Part shown: positions 47,881-56,641 of the stretch, piece after piece
Layout of the letters: each line of letters opens with the position of its first letter
Position numbering within the stretch: position 1 is the first letter of the stretch
Origin: Bacillus sp. UNC438CL73TsuS30
GTDB lineage: Bacteria; Bacillota; Bacilli; Bacillales; Cytobacillaceae
Assembly (NCBI RefSeq): GCF_000482325.1
Contig: NZ_AXVA01000012.1
Location: 62,001 to 126,000, forward strand
Direction of reading: 5' to 3'
Length of the DNA stretch: 64,000 nt
Notes under the pieces: generated by a model
Databases searched by the model: none
Told to the model about the DNA's origin: nothing
Seen by the model: the letters and a program-made list of their open reading frames with translations, nothing else
Made by a program: the position numbers and the translations under genes

Positions 47881-47897
47881 TGTTAGATTACCTTACA
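47881..47897. promoter_or_regulatory. TnrA-type box, distal to amt
   Basis: TGTTA-N7-TTACA, a perfect match, 67 bp from the proximal box. A TATGAT -10 candidate lies at 47839-47834 on the minus strand. Confidence 0.8.
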
Positions 47898-47995
47898 TGA
47901 TTTTTACGAATATGAAATTGTAAAGGGGATGAGGGGGGCTAAACAAATAAAAGGCCCGCTATAGCAGCAAGCCTCCTGCACCGATGTATTCTAAT

Positions 47996-48325
47996 TCACT
48001 GACCTTTCCTAAAACCAAACCGGGCGTTTAGTTGCCCTTGAATCATTTTTCTGCGTATTTCTTCCTGGTTTTGCTTCTTTTGTTCACGAAGCATTTCTCT
48101 TCTAATCTCATGTGTCTGGACCCCATCTTCGATCTTATTTGCAATCTCCATCAATAATTCAACATCGTTAAAGGAATATTTACGACTCCCACCGCTTGAT
48201 CTTTCTGGGAAAATTAGTTTTCTCTCCTCATAATAGCGGATTTGTCTTTCGGATAGACCGGTTAGATCTCTGACCACTCCGATCGTAATAACCTTCTTAT
48301 CTTTATAAGACAAATCTTTTGCCAT
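47996..48325 (-). CDS. tnrA: MerR-family nitrogen regulator TnrA
   Basis: 109 residues from the ATG at 48325 behind GAGGAGATAC. The N-terminal winged helix ([47 protein letters not shown]) is that of TnrA/GlnR; the C-terminus ([12 protein letters not shown]) matches the TnrA tail that glutamine synthetase binds under nitrogen excess. GlnR is longer and sits beside glnA, so TnrA is preferred. It should bind TGTNAN7TNACA; four such boxes lie within 1.1 kb, including one before this gene. Confidence 0.88.
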   Translation of the reverse strand: MAKDLSYKDKKVITIGVVRDLTGLSERQIRYYEERKLIFPERSSGGSRKYSFNDVELLMEIANKIEDGVQTHEIRREMLREQKKQNQEEIRRKMIQGQLNARFGFRKGQ

Positions 48326-48374
48326 GTATCTCCTCACCACACTCCGTTTGATTTTTTTGGTTTATAACATTTTA

Positions 48375-48391
48375 TGTTAAATTTCCTTACA
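48375..48391. promoter_or_regulatory. TnrA-type box upstream of tnrA
   Basis: TGTTA-N7-TTACA, a perfect match. A TATAAA -10 lies close by (about 48366-48361, minus strand), so the box overlaps the -35 region, fitting self-control. Confidence 0.78.
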
Positions 48392-48423
48392 TTGGAATGA
48401 ATTTTCCTATATTTTTTAGAAAA

Positions 48424-48606
48424 TTAATTGGAATTCCTTGAGGGATTTTTTTTCGTAGGGTAACTTTTCTTCAGGATCAACTCTAATTCACTTAAAGTAA
48501 GGGAATATAATTCATCCTCGGAATCTTTGTATAGACATGATTCCATTAATTTATGAATGTAATATTTTTTTAGAGTCTCGATTCCTTTCTGTATATGGGT
48601 AGACAT
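48424..48606 (-). CDS. Small protein resembling FbpA-type basic proteins
   Basis: 60 residues from the ATG at 48606 behind GGAGTGAAAATT. The pattern ETLKKYYIHKLMESCLYK followed by LYSLTLSELELILKK recalls the Fur-regulated FbpA family (helical, charged, LTLSELE). No Fur box is seen; instead the two-gene unit is preceded by a TnrA box. It begins 13 bp after the partner small gene. The role would be inferred: FbpA-type proteins assist small RNA action under iron stress, and this one may do something comparable under nitrogen stress. Confidence 0.5.
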   Translation of the reverse strand: MSTHIQKGIETLKKYYIHKLMESCLYKDSEDELYSLTLSELELILKKSYPTKKNPSRNSN

Positions 48607-48619
48607 AATTTTCACTCCT

Positions 48620-48757
48620 TTACTGATTTTGAATTTTTCTTAAAAGCTCAGGTGCCTTGGAACCTAGTTGTCTCATTAATTCTTCATACAGTTCATCTCG
48701 TAATAAATCTAATTTCACTATTTTGGCTGCCAGCTGGATATCGTTTTTTCGATACAT
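48620..48757 (-). CDS. Very small helical protein, TnrA-boxed
   Basis: 45 residues from the ATG at 48757 behind GAGGAAGATTGAA. Nearly all helical and charged (IVKLDLLRDELYEELMRQLGSKAPELLRKIQ), with faint resemblance to the first helix of Spo0E-like phosphatases but without their SQELD motif. It has its own ribosome binding site, a preceding promoter and is followed in 13 bp by a second small gene. I do not recognise the family. Confidence 0.55.
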   Translation of the reverse strand: MYRKNDIQLAAKIVKLDLLRDELYEELMRQLGSKAPELLRKIQNQ

Positions 48758-48823
48758 TTCAATCTTCCTCTCAATAGTTTGTAAAGTTAAGATAGCTATT
48801 TTTTTCTTTATTGTCAGTGAAAT

Positions 48824-48840
48824 TGTAAGAAAAGGTAACA
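48824..48840. promoter_or_regulatory. TnrA-type box upstream of the small-gene pair
   Basis: TGTAA-N7-TAACA, a perfect match. Its centre (48832) lies ~40 bp before a TATCTT -10 candidate (48794-48789, minus strand), giving ~50 bp to the start, the spacing of TnrA-activated promoters. Confidence 0.78.
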
Positions 48841-48855
48841 CACAATTTGCTTAAA

Positions 48856-48905
48856 TAGTGCCTGTCACCTTTCGTGGACAAAATGGTCTGTTTTGTCTGT
48901 GTGGG
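48856..48905. repeat. GTGCCTGTCACC-type repeat with hairpin
   Basis: GTGCCTGTCACC then TTCGTGGACAAAAT, a short loop and TTTTGTC-GTGTGG. The hairpin part is nearly identical to that at 21615-21650. Confidence 0.65.
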
Positions 48906-48994
48906 AAGGACATAAAAATGAGCCCTGTTCTCTTTTTATTAGGAATACAAAACCTCATATAAAGATAAAACTCACTCCCTTTTAAATATGATGT

Positions 48995-49293
48995 TTTGTC
49001 CTTAATTGAGTAACCAGCAAAAGTAAGAAATAAGCGGAGATTTTTCCGTTAGATGCAGAATGGAGCTCGTTTCGGGGTTAATAAGGGAAGGTTTTCCGAT
49101 TATTCAAAGCAAAATCTATCATTTTTGAATTTTTCGAGTCAATAGGCGAAATCTCTCCGTTTATTTAAGCCTTTTTTCATAGTAATTTCTAATTAAGCGG
49201 AATTCTTCCGTCTATTTATTAGCTTGGGTACTTAATCTGATCCCCCAACCGAAGTGCGGACCTGTTGATTCTAGATGCGAGAATCAACAGCAT
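48995..49293. repeat. Non-coding dispersed element, copy B (inverted)
   Basis: The reverse complement of copy A at 19673-19976. Four palindromic units begin near 49030, 49080, 49141 and 49192. It occupies much of the 815-bp gene-free stretch 48842-49657; the remainder of that stretch holds the REP-like hairpin, a possible gene remnant and the leader of the ABC importer. Confidence 0.8.
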
Positions 49294-49440
49294 TTAGTAG
49301 ATAATGTAATCTCTTTTGTATCTTTATTATAAGTGTTTGGCCTTATCTCTTTTTTTAGCCTCTCACGAAGAACTGCTTTCGCTTCATCGCTAATTGCTGA
49401 ATACTTTTCCCCACAAATACTTTTTTAGTAAACAATCATT
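49284..49440 (-). pseudogene. Possible remnant of a small gene
   Basis: Minus-strand translation gives CGEKYSAISDEAKAVLRERLKKE and RPNTYNKDTKEITLS, which looks protein-like in composition, but an in-frame stop lies just upstream after MIVY and no good start follows. The 3' end runs into the edge of repeat copy B. Too short to name. Confidence 0.25.
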
Positions 49441-49657
49441 TTGTTTTAAAAATATTATTACCGATTTATTCAATTACCGTATTAAAATAGTAATATACTA
49501 AACCTCATTTAGATATATAGGTATTTAGAAGTTTTGAAATCCGAAATATCATCAACATTTTCAGAAAATACTTTAAAAATGGTATATGGTATTGTATATT
49601 CTAAATATTATTAATATTTTTAATAATACTTTTATAAAAAAACATTGGAGGTAGAAA

Positions 49658-50470
49658 ATGAAGAAGTTTAAAATCTTTTCAACGCTTTTAGTCTTTTCCT
49701 TGATGTTTGTTTTATCGGCCTGTGGAACGAGTGAAAAAACAAATGGTAGTTCAAAGGAACAGGAAAAGAAAACTTTACGAGTCGTAACCGATGCGGCTTA
49801 TGCACCATTCGAGTATATGGATAAAGGTAAAGTAGTTGGTTTTGATGTTGACTTCCTTAATGCTGTTGCAAAAGAAGCAGGATATAATGTAAAACTTGAA
49901 CATGTTGGCTGGGATCCGTTATTCGTAGAAATCAAAGGAAAGACTGCTGATTTTGGAATTTCTGCGATTACCATCAATGATGAGCGTAAACAAACCTATG
50001 ATTTTTCTACTCCATACTTCCTTTCTAAAAACGAAATTCTAGTTCCAAAAGATAGCCCAATTAAGAGTGCTGCAGATCTAAAAGATAAAGTAGTTGCCGT
50101 ACAAAATGGTACAACAGGCCAGGAAGCAGTCGAAGCGCTTATTGGTAAAAATAATTCGAATCTTAAAAAATTCAAAAACAACAATCTAGCGATTATGGAA
50201 CTTAAGAGCGGTGGTGCCGATGCAGTTGTTGCTGATAACACAGTAGTTGAACAATATGTAAAAAATAATCCAAATGAAAATTTTGTGGTCATTCCAGATG
50301 ACTCTGCATTTGAAAAAGAATTCTATGGATTAATGTTTGCAAAGGACAGCAAGTTAAAAGCTGATTTTGATAAAGCGATTCAAAAAGTGATTGAGAATGG
50401 GGAATACACAAAGGTTTATCAAAAATGGTTTAAGGTTGATCCGGATTTAAATGCATTGAAACAACAATAG
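49658..50470 (+). CDS. Amino-acid ABC importer binding lipoprotein, copy 1
   Basis: 270 residues. Lipoprotein signal with LSACG (Cys at ~22), then a family-3 solute-binding domain: VVTDAAYAPFEYMDKGKVVGFDVDF at the start, the arginine of the substrate clamp in NDERKQTYDFSTPYF, and a closing KVYQKWF. It binds a polar or basic amino acid outside the membrane. It is the first of two adjacent copies; its leader, gene and terminator all match those of copy 2. The ATG follows TTGGAGG. Confidence 0.88.
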   Translation: MKKFKIFSTLLVFSLMFVLSACGTSEKTNGSSKEQEKKTLRVVTDAAYAPFEYMDKGKVVGFDVDFLNAVAKEAGYNVKLEHVGWDPLFVEIKGKTADFGISAITINDERKQTYDFSTPYFLSKNEILVPKDSPIKSAADLKDKVVAVQNGTTGQEAVEALIGKNNSNLKKFKNNNLAIMELKSGGADAVVADNTVVEQYVKNNPNENFVVIPDDSAFEKEFYGLMFAKDSKLKADFDKAIQKVIENGEYTKVYQKWFKVDPDLNALKQQ

Positions 50471-50482
50471 GAAAGAATAAAG

Positions 50483-50513
50483 TTGCGTAACCCTTTGCCG
50501 TTACGCAATTTTT
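50483..50513 (+). terminator. Terminator after binding protein copy 1
   Basis: TTGCGTAAC / GTTACGCAA plus TTTTTATT. The same stem recurs after copy 2. Confidence 0.8.
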
Positions 50514-50722
50514 ATTCCTATCAAAAAATATATGATCAAAGCATTATTTATCTTATTAAAATAGTAATTTATTACATATTGAATAAGAATACAGTGGTAG
50601 TTATAATCATGTATATTCAAAATATTCCCGATATTTGTAGAAATCTCTTTAAAAATAGGTTATAATATTGTATATTCAAAATATTATTAATATTTTTATA
50701 GAAAAATATTGGGGGGTACAAA

Positions 50723-51535
50723 ATGAAGAAGGTTAAGATTTTTTCTACCATTTTAGTCGTTGCATTGATGTTTGTTCTATCAGCTTGTGGATCGAGCGAA
50801 AAGACAAATGGCAGTGTAAAAGGAGATCAAAAGAAGACTTTACGAGTTGTAACAAATGCAGCATACGCACCATTTGAATACATGGATAAAGGGAAAATTG
50901 TTGGCTTTGATATTGATTTTATTCAAGCTGCCGCCAAGGAAGCCGGATATAACGTAAAGGTTGAACATGTTGGCTGGGAACCGCTATTTGTTGAAGTGAA
51001 AGGGAAAAATGCTGATATAGGAGTTGGTGCAATCACCATCAATGACGAACGAAAACAAACCTATGACTTCTCTACTCCATACTTTTTATCTAAAAATGAA
51101 ATTTTAGTTCCGAAAGACAGTCCTATAAAAAGTGCTGCAGATTTGAAAGGGAAAGTAGTTGCCGTACAGAATGGTACAACAGGTCAATCCGCGGTAGAAG
51201 CTCTGTTTGGAAAAAATAACTCGAAACTTAAAAAGTTCAAAGATAATAATCTAGCGATTATGGAGCTTAAGAGCGGCGGTACCGATGCAGTGGTTGCTGA
51301 TAACACAGTTGTTGAGCAATATGTAAAAAATAATCCAAATGAAAATTTTGTTGTTATTCCAGATGACTCTGCATTTGATAAAGAGTTTTATGGAGTGTTG
51401 TTTCCAAAAGGAAGCAAGATAAAGGCAGAATTTGATCAGGCGATTAAGAAGATGATGGAAAACGGTGAATACACAAAAATTTATCAAAAATGGTTTAAGT
51501 TCGAACCGGATTTGAAGTCATTAAAGCAACAATAG
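50723..51535 (+). CDS. Amino-acid ABC importer binding lipoprotein, copy 2
   Basis: 270 residues, the same length as copy 1 and strongly similar throughout (LSACGSSEKTNGS, VVTNAAYAPFEYMDKGKIVGFDIDF, INDERKQTYDFSTPYF). Differences cluster in the C-terminal lobe and at scattered surface positions. The upstream ~80 bp (TATTGTATATTC and AATATTATTAATATTTTT) is shared with copy 1, showing that regulatory DNA was duplicated too. It sits directly before the permease gene and is the more likely operon member. Confidence 0.88.
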   Translation: MKKVKIFSTILVVALMFVLSACGSSEKTNGSVKGDQKKTLRVVTNAAYAPFEYMDKGKIVGFDIDFIQAAAKEAGYNVKVEHVGWEPLFVEVKGKNADIGVGAITINDERKQTYDFSTPYFLSKNEILVPKDSPIKSAADLKGKVVAVQNGTTGQSAVEALFGKNNSKLKKFKDNNLAIMELKSGGTDAVVADNTVVEQYVKNNPNENFVVIPDDSAFDKEFYGVLFPKGSKIKAEFDQAIKKMMENGEYTKIYQKWFKFEPDLKSLKQQ

Positions 51536-51545
51536 AAGATGAAAA

Positions 51546-51583
51546 TTGCGTAACTCTAAAATATTAGAAGTTACGCAATTTTT
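51546..51583 (+). terminator. Terminator after binding protein copy 2
   Basis: TTGCGTAAC / GTTACGCAA with an inner TCTAA/TTAGA stem and TTTTTG tail; likely leaky so that the permease is still made. Confidence 0.75.
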
Positions 51584-51664
51584 GCATCTGCTTAAAATAT
51601 TTTATTGCGATAAATAACTAAAGTATAAAAGGTGGATTTTTAAAAAGATTGAGGGGGTCAATGA

Positions 51665-52321
51665 ATGGATTTTCGTTGGGATTTATTAGCTGAGTATGGT
51701 CCTTTTTTCTTGAAGGGAACCCTATTAACCATTGGGCTTTCCATTGGCAGTATTATCATTGGAACAGTACTGGGGCTATTAATTGGATTAGGAAAAATGA
51801 TGAAAAATCAATGGGCAGCGCTACCGTTTAAATGGTATATTGCCTTTTTCCGCGGGACACCGTTTATGGTTCAAATATTACTCATTCATTTTGCTGTGGT
51901 TCCAGTATTCCTTGGCGAAACCAATGCGATAGTGGCTGCCATTGTTGCACTTTCTTTAAACTCAGCGGCCTACATCGCTGAAATCTTCCGTGCCGGGATT
52001 CAATCAATTGATAAAGGACAAATGGAAGCAGCCCGTTCATTAGGGATGAACCATGTACAATCGATGCGATTTGTCATTCTGCCGCAGGCCTTTAAACGTA
52101 TGATTCCGCCACTTGGAAATGAATTTATTGTATTAATCAAAGATTCCTCCCTCGCAGCGCTCATTGCGGCACCAGAGCTTATGTACTGGGGACAAGCCAT
52201 GCAAGGGCAGTATTACCGTGTGTGGGAGCCATATCTCACAGCAGCCGCGATTTATTTAGTGTTAACTCTTTCCTTAAGCTTCCTGTTATCTCGACTTGAA
52301 AGAAGGTTGGCCACAGAATGA
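51665..52321 (+). CDS. Amino-acid ABC importer permease
   Basis: 218 residues with five to six membrane helices of the HisM/GlnP type. Motifs: [26 protein letters not shown] at the start, the EAA loop in [38 protein letters not shown] single permease gene suggests a homodimer. It overlaps the ATPase gene by four bases (ATGA). Confidence 0.92.
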   Translation: MDFRWDLLAEYGPFFLKGTLLTIGLSIGSIIIGTVLGLLIGLGKMMKNQWAALPFKWYIAFFRGTPFMVQILLIHFAVVPVFLGETNAIVAAIVALSLNSAAYIAEIFRAGIQSIDKGQMEAARSLGMNHVQSMRFVILPQAFKRMIPPLGNEFIVLIKDSSLAALIAAPELMYWGQAMQGQYYRVWEPYLTAAAIYLVLTLSLSFLLSRLERRLATE

Positions 52322-53040
52322 TTAAAGTAACCAATTTGAAAAAAAGCTTTGGTAATCATGAAGTTTTAAAAGATATTAACGTTACCGTAAAACCCCAGGA
52401 AGTGGTTGTTGTCATTGGGCCTTCCGGTTCAGGGAAATCCACCTTTCTTCGCTGTATTAACTTACTAGAAACCATCACAGGCGGACATGTCCTGGTTGAG
52501 GGAATCGATATAACTGATAAAAAGACAGATATTAATAAAGTGCGGACAGAAGTAGGAATGGTGTTTCAGCAATTTAACCTATTCCCGCATAAAACCGTCA
52601 TTGAAAATATAATGCTGGCACCGATGAAGGTAAGGAATGTATCTGCCGAAAAGGCGAAAGCAAAAGGTTTGGAGTTATTGAAAAAGGTAGGGTTGGCCGA
52701 AAAGGCGAATGCCTACCCGGATTCACTTTCCGGGGGACAAAAGCAGCGGGTTGCAATTGCAAGGGCACTGGCGATGGAGCCGAAAATCATGCTTTTCGAT
52801 GAGCCAACCTCTGCACTTGACCCGGAAATGGTCGGTGAAGTGTTAGAGGTAATGAAGCAACTCGCAAAAGAGGGCATGACGATGGTTGTCGTCACGCATG
52901 AAATGGGCTTTGCCAAGGAAGTCGGAGACCGGGTCATTTTTATGGACGGCGGACTAATCGTTGAGGAAAATGTTCCAAGTGAGCTATTTGATAACCCGCA
53001 AGAAGAGAGAACGAAATCATTTTTGAGTAAGGTCTTATAG
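52318..53040 (+). CDS. Amino-acid ABC importer ATPase
   Basis: 240 residues of the GlnQ/ArtP type: Walker [11 protein letters not shown]-loop [12 protein letters not shown], signature [15 protein letters not shown], Walker [15 protein letters not shown] and the switch histidine in [10 protein letters not shown]. It drives import by the permease dimer and serves both binding proteins. Start ATG overlaps the permease stop. Confidence 0.95.
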   Translation: MIKVTNLKKSFGNHEVLKDINVTVKPQEVVVVIGPSGSGKSTFLRCINLLETITGGHVLVEGIDITDKKTDINKVRTEVGMVFQQFNLFPHKTVIENIMLAPMKVRNVSAEKAKAKGLELLKKVGLAEKANAYPDSLSGGQKQRVAIARALAMEPKIMLFDEPTSALDPEMVGEVLEVMKQLAKEGMTMVVVTHEMGFAKEVGDRVIFMDGGLIVEENVPSELFDNPQEERTKSFLSKVL

Positions 53041-53084
53041 AAAATGAAAGGGAGGCCCGCGATTAAGGCCTCCCTTTCATTTTC
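53040..53084. terminator. Bidirectional terminator, perfect 18-bp stem
   Basis: The stem 53040-53057 / 53067-53084 (AAATGAAAGGGAGGCC core) separates the ABC operon from the convergent gene. Confidence 0.88.
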
Positions 53085-53612
53085 CTATCGTTCTAGTTTA
53101 TGTGGATCATCAAAATCAAAGACTTCGACAATCCGGTCCGCTTTTATCCTTCTTGAACAAAGAAGAAATAGTTGGCTAAAGAATTCGGCTAAATCAAGGG
53201 GGGATGAAGGAAGCTTAATCTGAACAGTCACAGAGCCAAACATTTGTTTAAAGTAGGCTTTACGTTCTGCATTTTTCCCGTCCCTCTTTAATGGATTATA
53301 TGCCCATAGCAGATGCAAGTCCCCGTTGACTTCTTCCACATTGCGAATTTCAGCGACGGTCGTCGATTTATCATGCGTATAAATCACTAAATAATACTTG
53401 TCGTTTCGATGCCAGTCAATAAATATAAAGTAGTAGCTTGTATCATAGTCAATCCGGGTAACTTTATAACCCGCTACTACAGGTTTTCCATTTGTCCATT
53501 GATGAAACTTTGGTAAAGTATCGTCAATTGTTTTTAACTGAGTGATTTCATAGCCAGTTCCATTCCACTTTTCTATACAATTACTGAGTGAGATTGCCTG
53601 TTCCTTTTCCAA
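53085..53612 (-). CDS. Conserved-looking protein of unknown function
   Basis: 175 residues from a TTG (53612) behind AAGGAG. Soluble, rich in aromatic residues (YYFIFIDWHRNDKYYLVIYTHD) and with alternating beta strands in the middle; the C-terminus is helical then acidic. I do not recognise the family. It stands alone between the ABC operon and the divergent GTPase gene. Confidence 0.65.
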   Translation of the reverse strand: MEKEQAISLSNCIEKWNGTGYEITQLKTIDDTLPKFHQWTNGKPVVAGYKVTRIDYDTSYYFIFIDWHRNDKYYLVIYTHDKSTTVAEIRNVEEVNGDLHLLWAYNPLKRDGKNAERKAYFKQMFGSVTVQIKLPSSPLDLAEFFSQLFLLCSRRIKADRIVEVFDFDDPHKLER

Positions 53613-53851
53613 AATGATTGCTCCTTATCTTTCTTTGACAACATTATACGGTGTAAAAGCGGAGAAAAAAAGCGATTTCAAAAGCTTTGTCTCCGAAATG
53701 AAACATAACTGAAATGGCTTTTAAAAATTCATTTGGTAGAATTATTCTGTTATGGACTTATAATCGTCCCATTGTTCGAATAGTATGAGGAATAAATATG
53801 CCTCTTTTCCATATGAATGACATAGAAGTGCTTGCAATTGGAGGGAAAACA

Positions 53852-56596
53852 ATGTCGTTAGAAAAGCAGCTAACAGAAAAACAGTACTATAGCATGTTCA
53901 TTAATGAACATGAAGAGGTACATCCGATTCGTATTCTCGGGGATGCCTATCAAGAAGAAATGCAAAAGGATATACCGGATTTATCCTATATAAGGTTTGC
54001 ACAAGGTGAAGTGTATTTTCACAATAGAGACTTTGAGACAGCCATTTTTAAATGGGGAAACATTATTAATGAACTGGAGCCATGGGCGCAAAAAAACACA
54101 GCAGATGCTTATTACGAAATGGGGCTGTTGTCCAATGCCGAGGACTTGTATACCGCTATTGAAACCGACAATCTAACCTTAAAGACTGAAGTAGCTTTAC
54201 AGTTATTTACACTTTATAACGAACGCGGGAAAATGGACTCAGCAGTCGAAGTCATCAAGAAAACGGTTCTTTCCAATCCGGATTATCCGCAGGTTACAGA
54301 AATCGCCAGAAAGTTTTTTGAGGAGCGGCAGGATTGGCAAAATGCCATTGAACTTGCAGTGAATGAGGCCATTCGTACAGAGACATTGGAATGGTTCGGA
54401 ATTGTAAACTCTTATGTAAATAATGGTGTAACAAAACGTCTTTTACCAGGCTATTTTTCACGGGCCTTGAACGTTGTATATACATTAGATAGGAAGCAAT
54501 TTGAAGAGTTAACTGCTGCACTTTGGAACAGTTATAAAACGGAAGATTGCTATTTTACCTGGTTAAAAGAAATCAATTACCTTGTATCCAATTTGGAAAT
54601 AGGCCAAAACGAACACTGGGAAAAACTTTCTGCCCTTTTTAAGGAAACCTATTTCAGCTTGATTGATGGAAGCTATTTGATTAAGGAATTAACCGATATC
54701 ATTCCTGATTTACTTTCTAATTGGATTCGGATCTCGAATTCTTCTCAACTTGTTTTGGCGTCAGCTGCGGTCCTTTCCTGGAATGAGTTATTTCCAGTAA
54801 GCATTAATATGTTGATTGTGAGTGAGGCTGAAAAGTTTATCAGTAAAATGGATCATGAAATCGACGAACTCGAAGAGTGTCTAAAGCTGTTTGAATCGAT
54901 TTTACATTGGGCAGAAGCACACGATATGGGAGAGAATCATCGTCTAAAGTGGATGGTTCAGCAACTAATTGATTTTGAAACCCATCATCTTTTACTAACC
55001 GGATTGAGCGGCAGTGGCAAATCCACTTTTATCAATATGGTTTCCGGTGAAGATTTGCAGGATAGTCCTACATCATCTGTTGTTGTGTTTAAGGACCATC
55101 CGGAACTTGAAATAGATGAAATCAACAATATGGAAACGGTTCAATTGGCGGACCTAGTTGACTTTCAAGAAAGAATGGATCGGCGTCGGAATGCATTAGA
55201 GTCGCTAATTGAATTTAAGCGGCCTAATCCATTTTTAAAGGAGAATCGACTTTCAATGATTGATACTCCTGGGCTAAATGGGAATCAGTATGAAGTGATG
55301 AAACAGATTCATGCGGCAGATACGGTGTTATTTGTGCTCGATGCCAATGCACCCTTTACAGCTAAGGAGCGGGGAATTCTCTCACAAATCCATGACCAGG
55401 CACCGAATGTTCCAATCCATTTTCTGCTGAATAAAATGGATACAATTGCGAATGAACAGGATACCGTACGGATTTTTAATGAAACAAAGGCGGAAATCAA
55501 TTCCTATTTACCAGATTCGAAGGTTTTGGCGTTTTCGTCGCAAAATGATCGTGGTCAGCAGTTAAGTAAGTTGACGGAGTTTATCCAATCGATTAAGCAT
55601 ACTAGAAATATTGAAGATAAACGGCTGGCAAAATTATTATTTTTTATCCGTTCAACCATTACAGAGCTGCTGCAAAAGCGTATTGATGTGGAGAACCAAT
55701 TAATTGAATCGGTACGATGGAATGAAGAGATGCACCTGAAATTGACCGGTGCACTTAACCAAATAAAGGATACCGAATCACAAAAAGCTGAGACCATTTC
55801 AAGGAGCTATGGTCTCATTAAGACGGAGCTTCAGAAGGAAATTTCAGATTGTGTACCGAAAATGCTGAAGGAATGCTCTCTATTAATCAAAGAAAATAGC
55901 GATTTTAGCAATATTCATCTTGAGCTAAATAACGAAATGAATAAAAGAATGCAAGAATATTTAGAGCAGACGATTCTTCCGAAATACTATACATCGTTGC
56001 AGGAGTGGATTGGACAAACGAAAGAGGAATTCATTCAAAGCCAACAATTTTTAGATGAAATGGCGGAAGGCTTCAACGTCATGTATGGAGAGGAACGGTT
56101 TAAGCTGGAATGTGATTTTAAGGTTCTTGATGATTGGCGGAGGGATACAGATCGAATGACGAGCCGATTCATCTTAGATCCTGTTAATATCCTGCTGCGC
56201 CGTACCCCATCACAGTTCTTGTTAAAAAGTGCAGGGAAGCTGTTAGGTGCGTTGTCGCAAAACAAAACCATGTTGTTCAATAAGTACAAAGCTTTTGTGG
56301 AGAATGAGGATTATTCTGAAACGGTTGCACTGGTAAATGAGCGTTTTTTCCAGCAATTTGAATTATTTGAAAAAGCGTTGGAGCGGGATATTAGCTTGTT
56401 TTTTAGAGACCCGGCAAGCGTGGTATCGCGAGCAATTGAAGAAGCGCAAACAGAAATTGAAACGAATCAAGAGTTGCTTGGAAAAATGAACACCAATCCT
56501 GAACTATTCCGCGATCCATTGACCTTGTTTGAGGTAAGACTACGACAGTTTGAATGGATGACAGTTGCGGGTAAAGGGGCACAAACGGTTTATTAA
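53852..56596 (+). CDS. Dynamin-like large GTPase with TPR-type N-terminus
   Basis: 914 residues from the ATG at 53852 behind GGAGGG (an ATG at 53798 is in frame, without a ribosome binding site). Residues ~30-330 are helical with TPR-like repeats (SYIRFAQGEVYFHNRDFETAIFKWGNII, ADAYYEMGLLSNAEDLYTAI). The GTPase follows: P-loop GLSGSGKST (384-392), a TSSVV switch-like Thr, DTPG (471-474) and NKMD (527-530). The last ~330 residues are long helices, as in dynamin stalks, with some amphipathic stretches. It probably remodels or tethers membranes. B. subtilis DynA has two fused GTPases; this has one plus TPR. Confidence 0.78.
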   Translation: MSLEKQLTEKQYYSMFINEHEEVHPIRILGDAYQEEMQKDIPDLSYIRFAQGEVYFHNRDFETAIFKWGNIINELEPWAQKNTADAYYEMGLLSNAEDLYTAIETDNLTLKTEVALQLFTLYNERGKMDSAVEVIKKTVLSNPDYPQVTEIARKFFEERQDWQNAIELAVNEAIRTETLEWFGIVNSYVNNGVTKRLLPGYFSRALNVVYTLDRKQFEELTAALWNSYKTEDCYFTWLKEINYLVSNLEIGQNEHWEKLSALFKETYFSLIDGSYLIKELTDIIPDLLSNWIRISNSSQLVLASAAVLSWNELFPVSINMLIVSEAEKFISKMDHEIDELEECLKLFESILHWAEAHDMGENHRLKWMVQQLIDFETHHLLLTGLSGSGKSTFINMVSGEDLQDSPTSSVVVFKDHPELEIDEINNMETVQLADLVDFQERMDRRRNALESLIEFKRPNPFLKENRLSMIDTPGLNGNQYEVMKQIHAADTVLFVLDANAPFTAKERGILSQIHDQAPNVPIHFLLNKMDTIANEQDTVRIFNETKAEINSYLPDSKVLAFSSQNDRGQQLSKLTEFIQSIKHTRNIEDKRLAKLLFFIRSTITELLQKRIDVENQLIESVRWNEEMHLKLTGALNQIKDTESQKAETISRSYGLIKTELQKEISDCVPKMLKECSLLIKENSDFSNIHLELNNEMNKRMQEYLEQTILPKYYTSLQEWIGQTKEEFIQSQQFLDEMAEGFNVMYGEERFKLECDFKVLDDWRRDTDRMTSRFILDPVNILLRRTPSQFLLKSAGKLLGALSQNKTMLFNKYKAFVENEDYSETVALVNERFFQQFELFEKALERDISLFFRDPASVVSRAIEEAQTEIETNQELLGKMNTNPELFRDPLTLFEVRLRQFEWMTVAGKGAQTVY

Positions 56597-56601
56597 TAAA
56601 A

Positions 56602-56637
56602 AAAGGCTGCCGGTGGGTTACAATCCGTGCAGCCTTT
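56602..56637. terminator. Bidirectional terminator
   Basis: AAAGGCTGC / GCAGCCTTT with an inner CGG/CCG stem, between convergent genes. Confidence 0.82.
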
Positions 56638-56641
56638 CGTA

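Noticed and set aside
48424..48757. Fur box for the FbpA-like pair
   Set aside because: No GATAATGATTATC-type site found upstream; a TnrA box occupies the control region.
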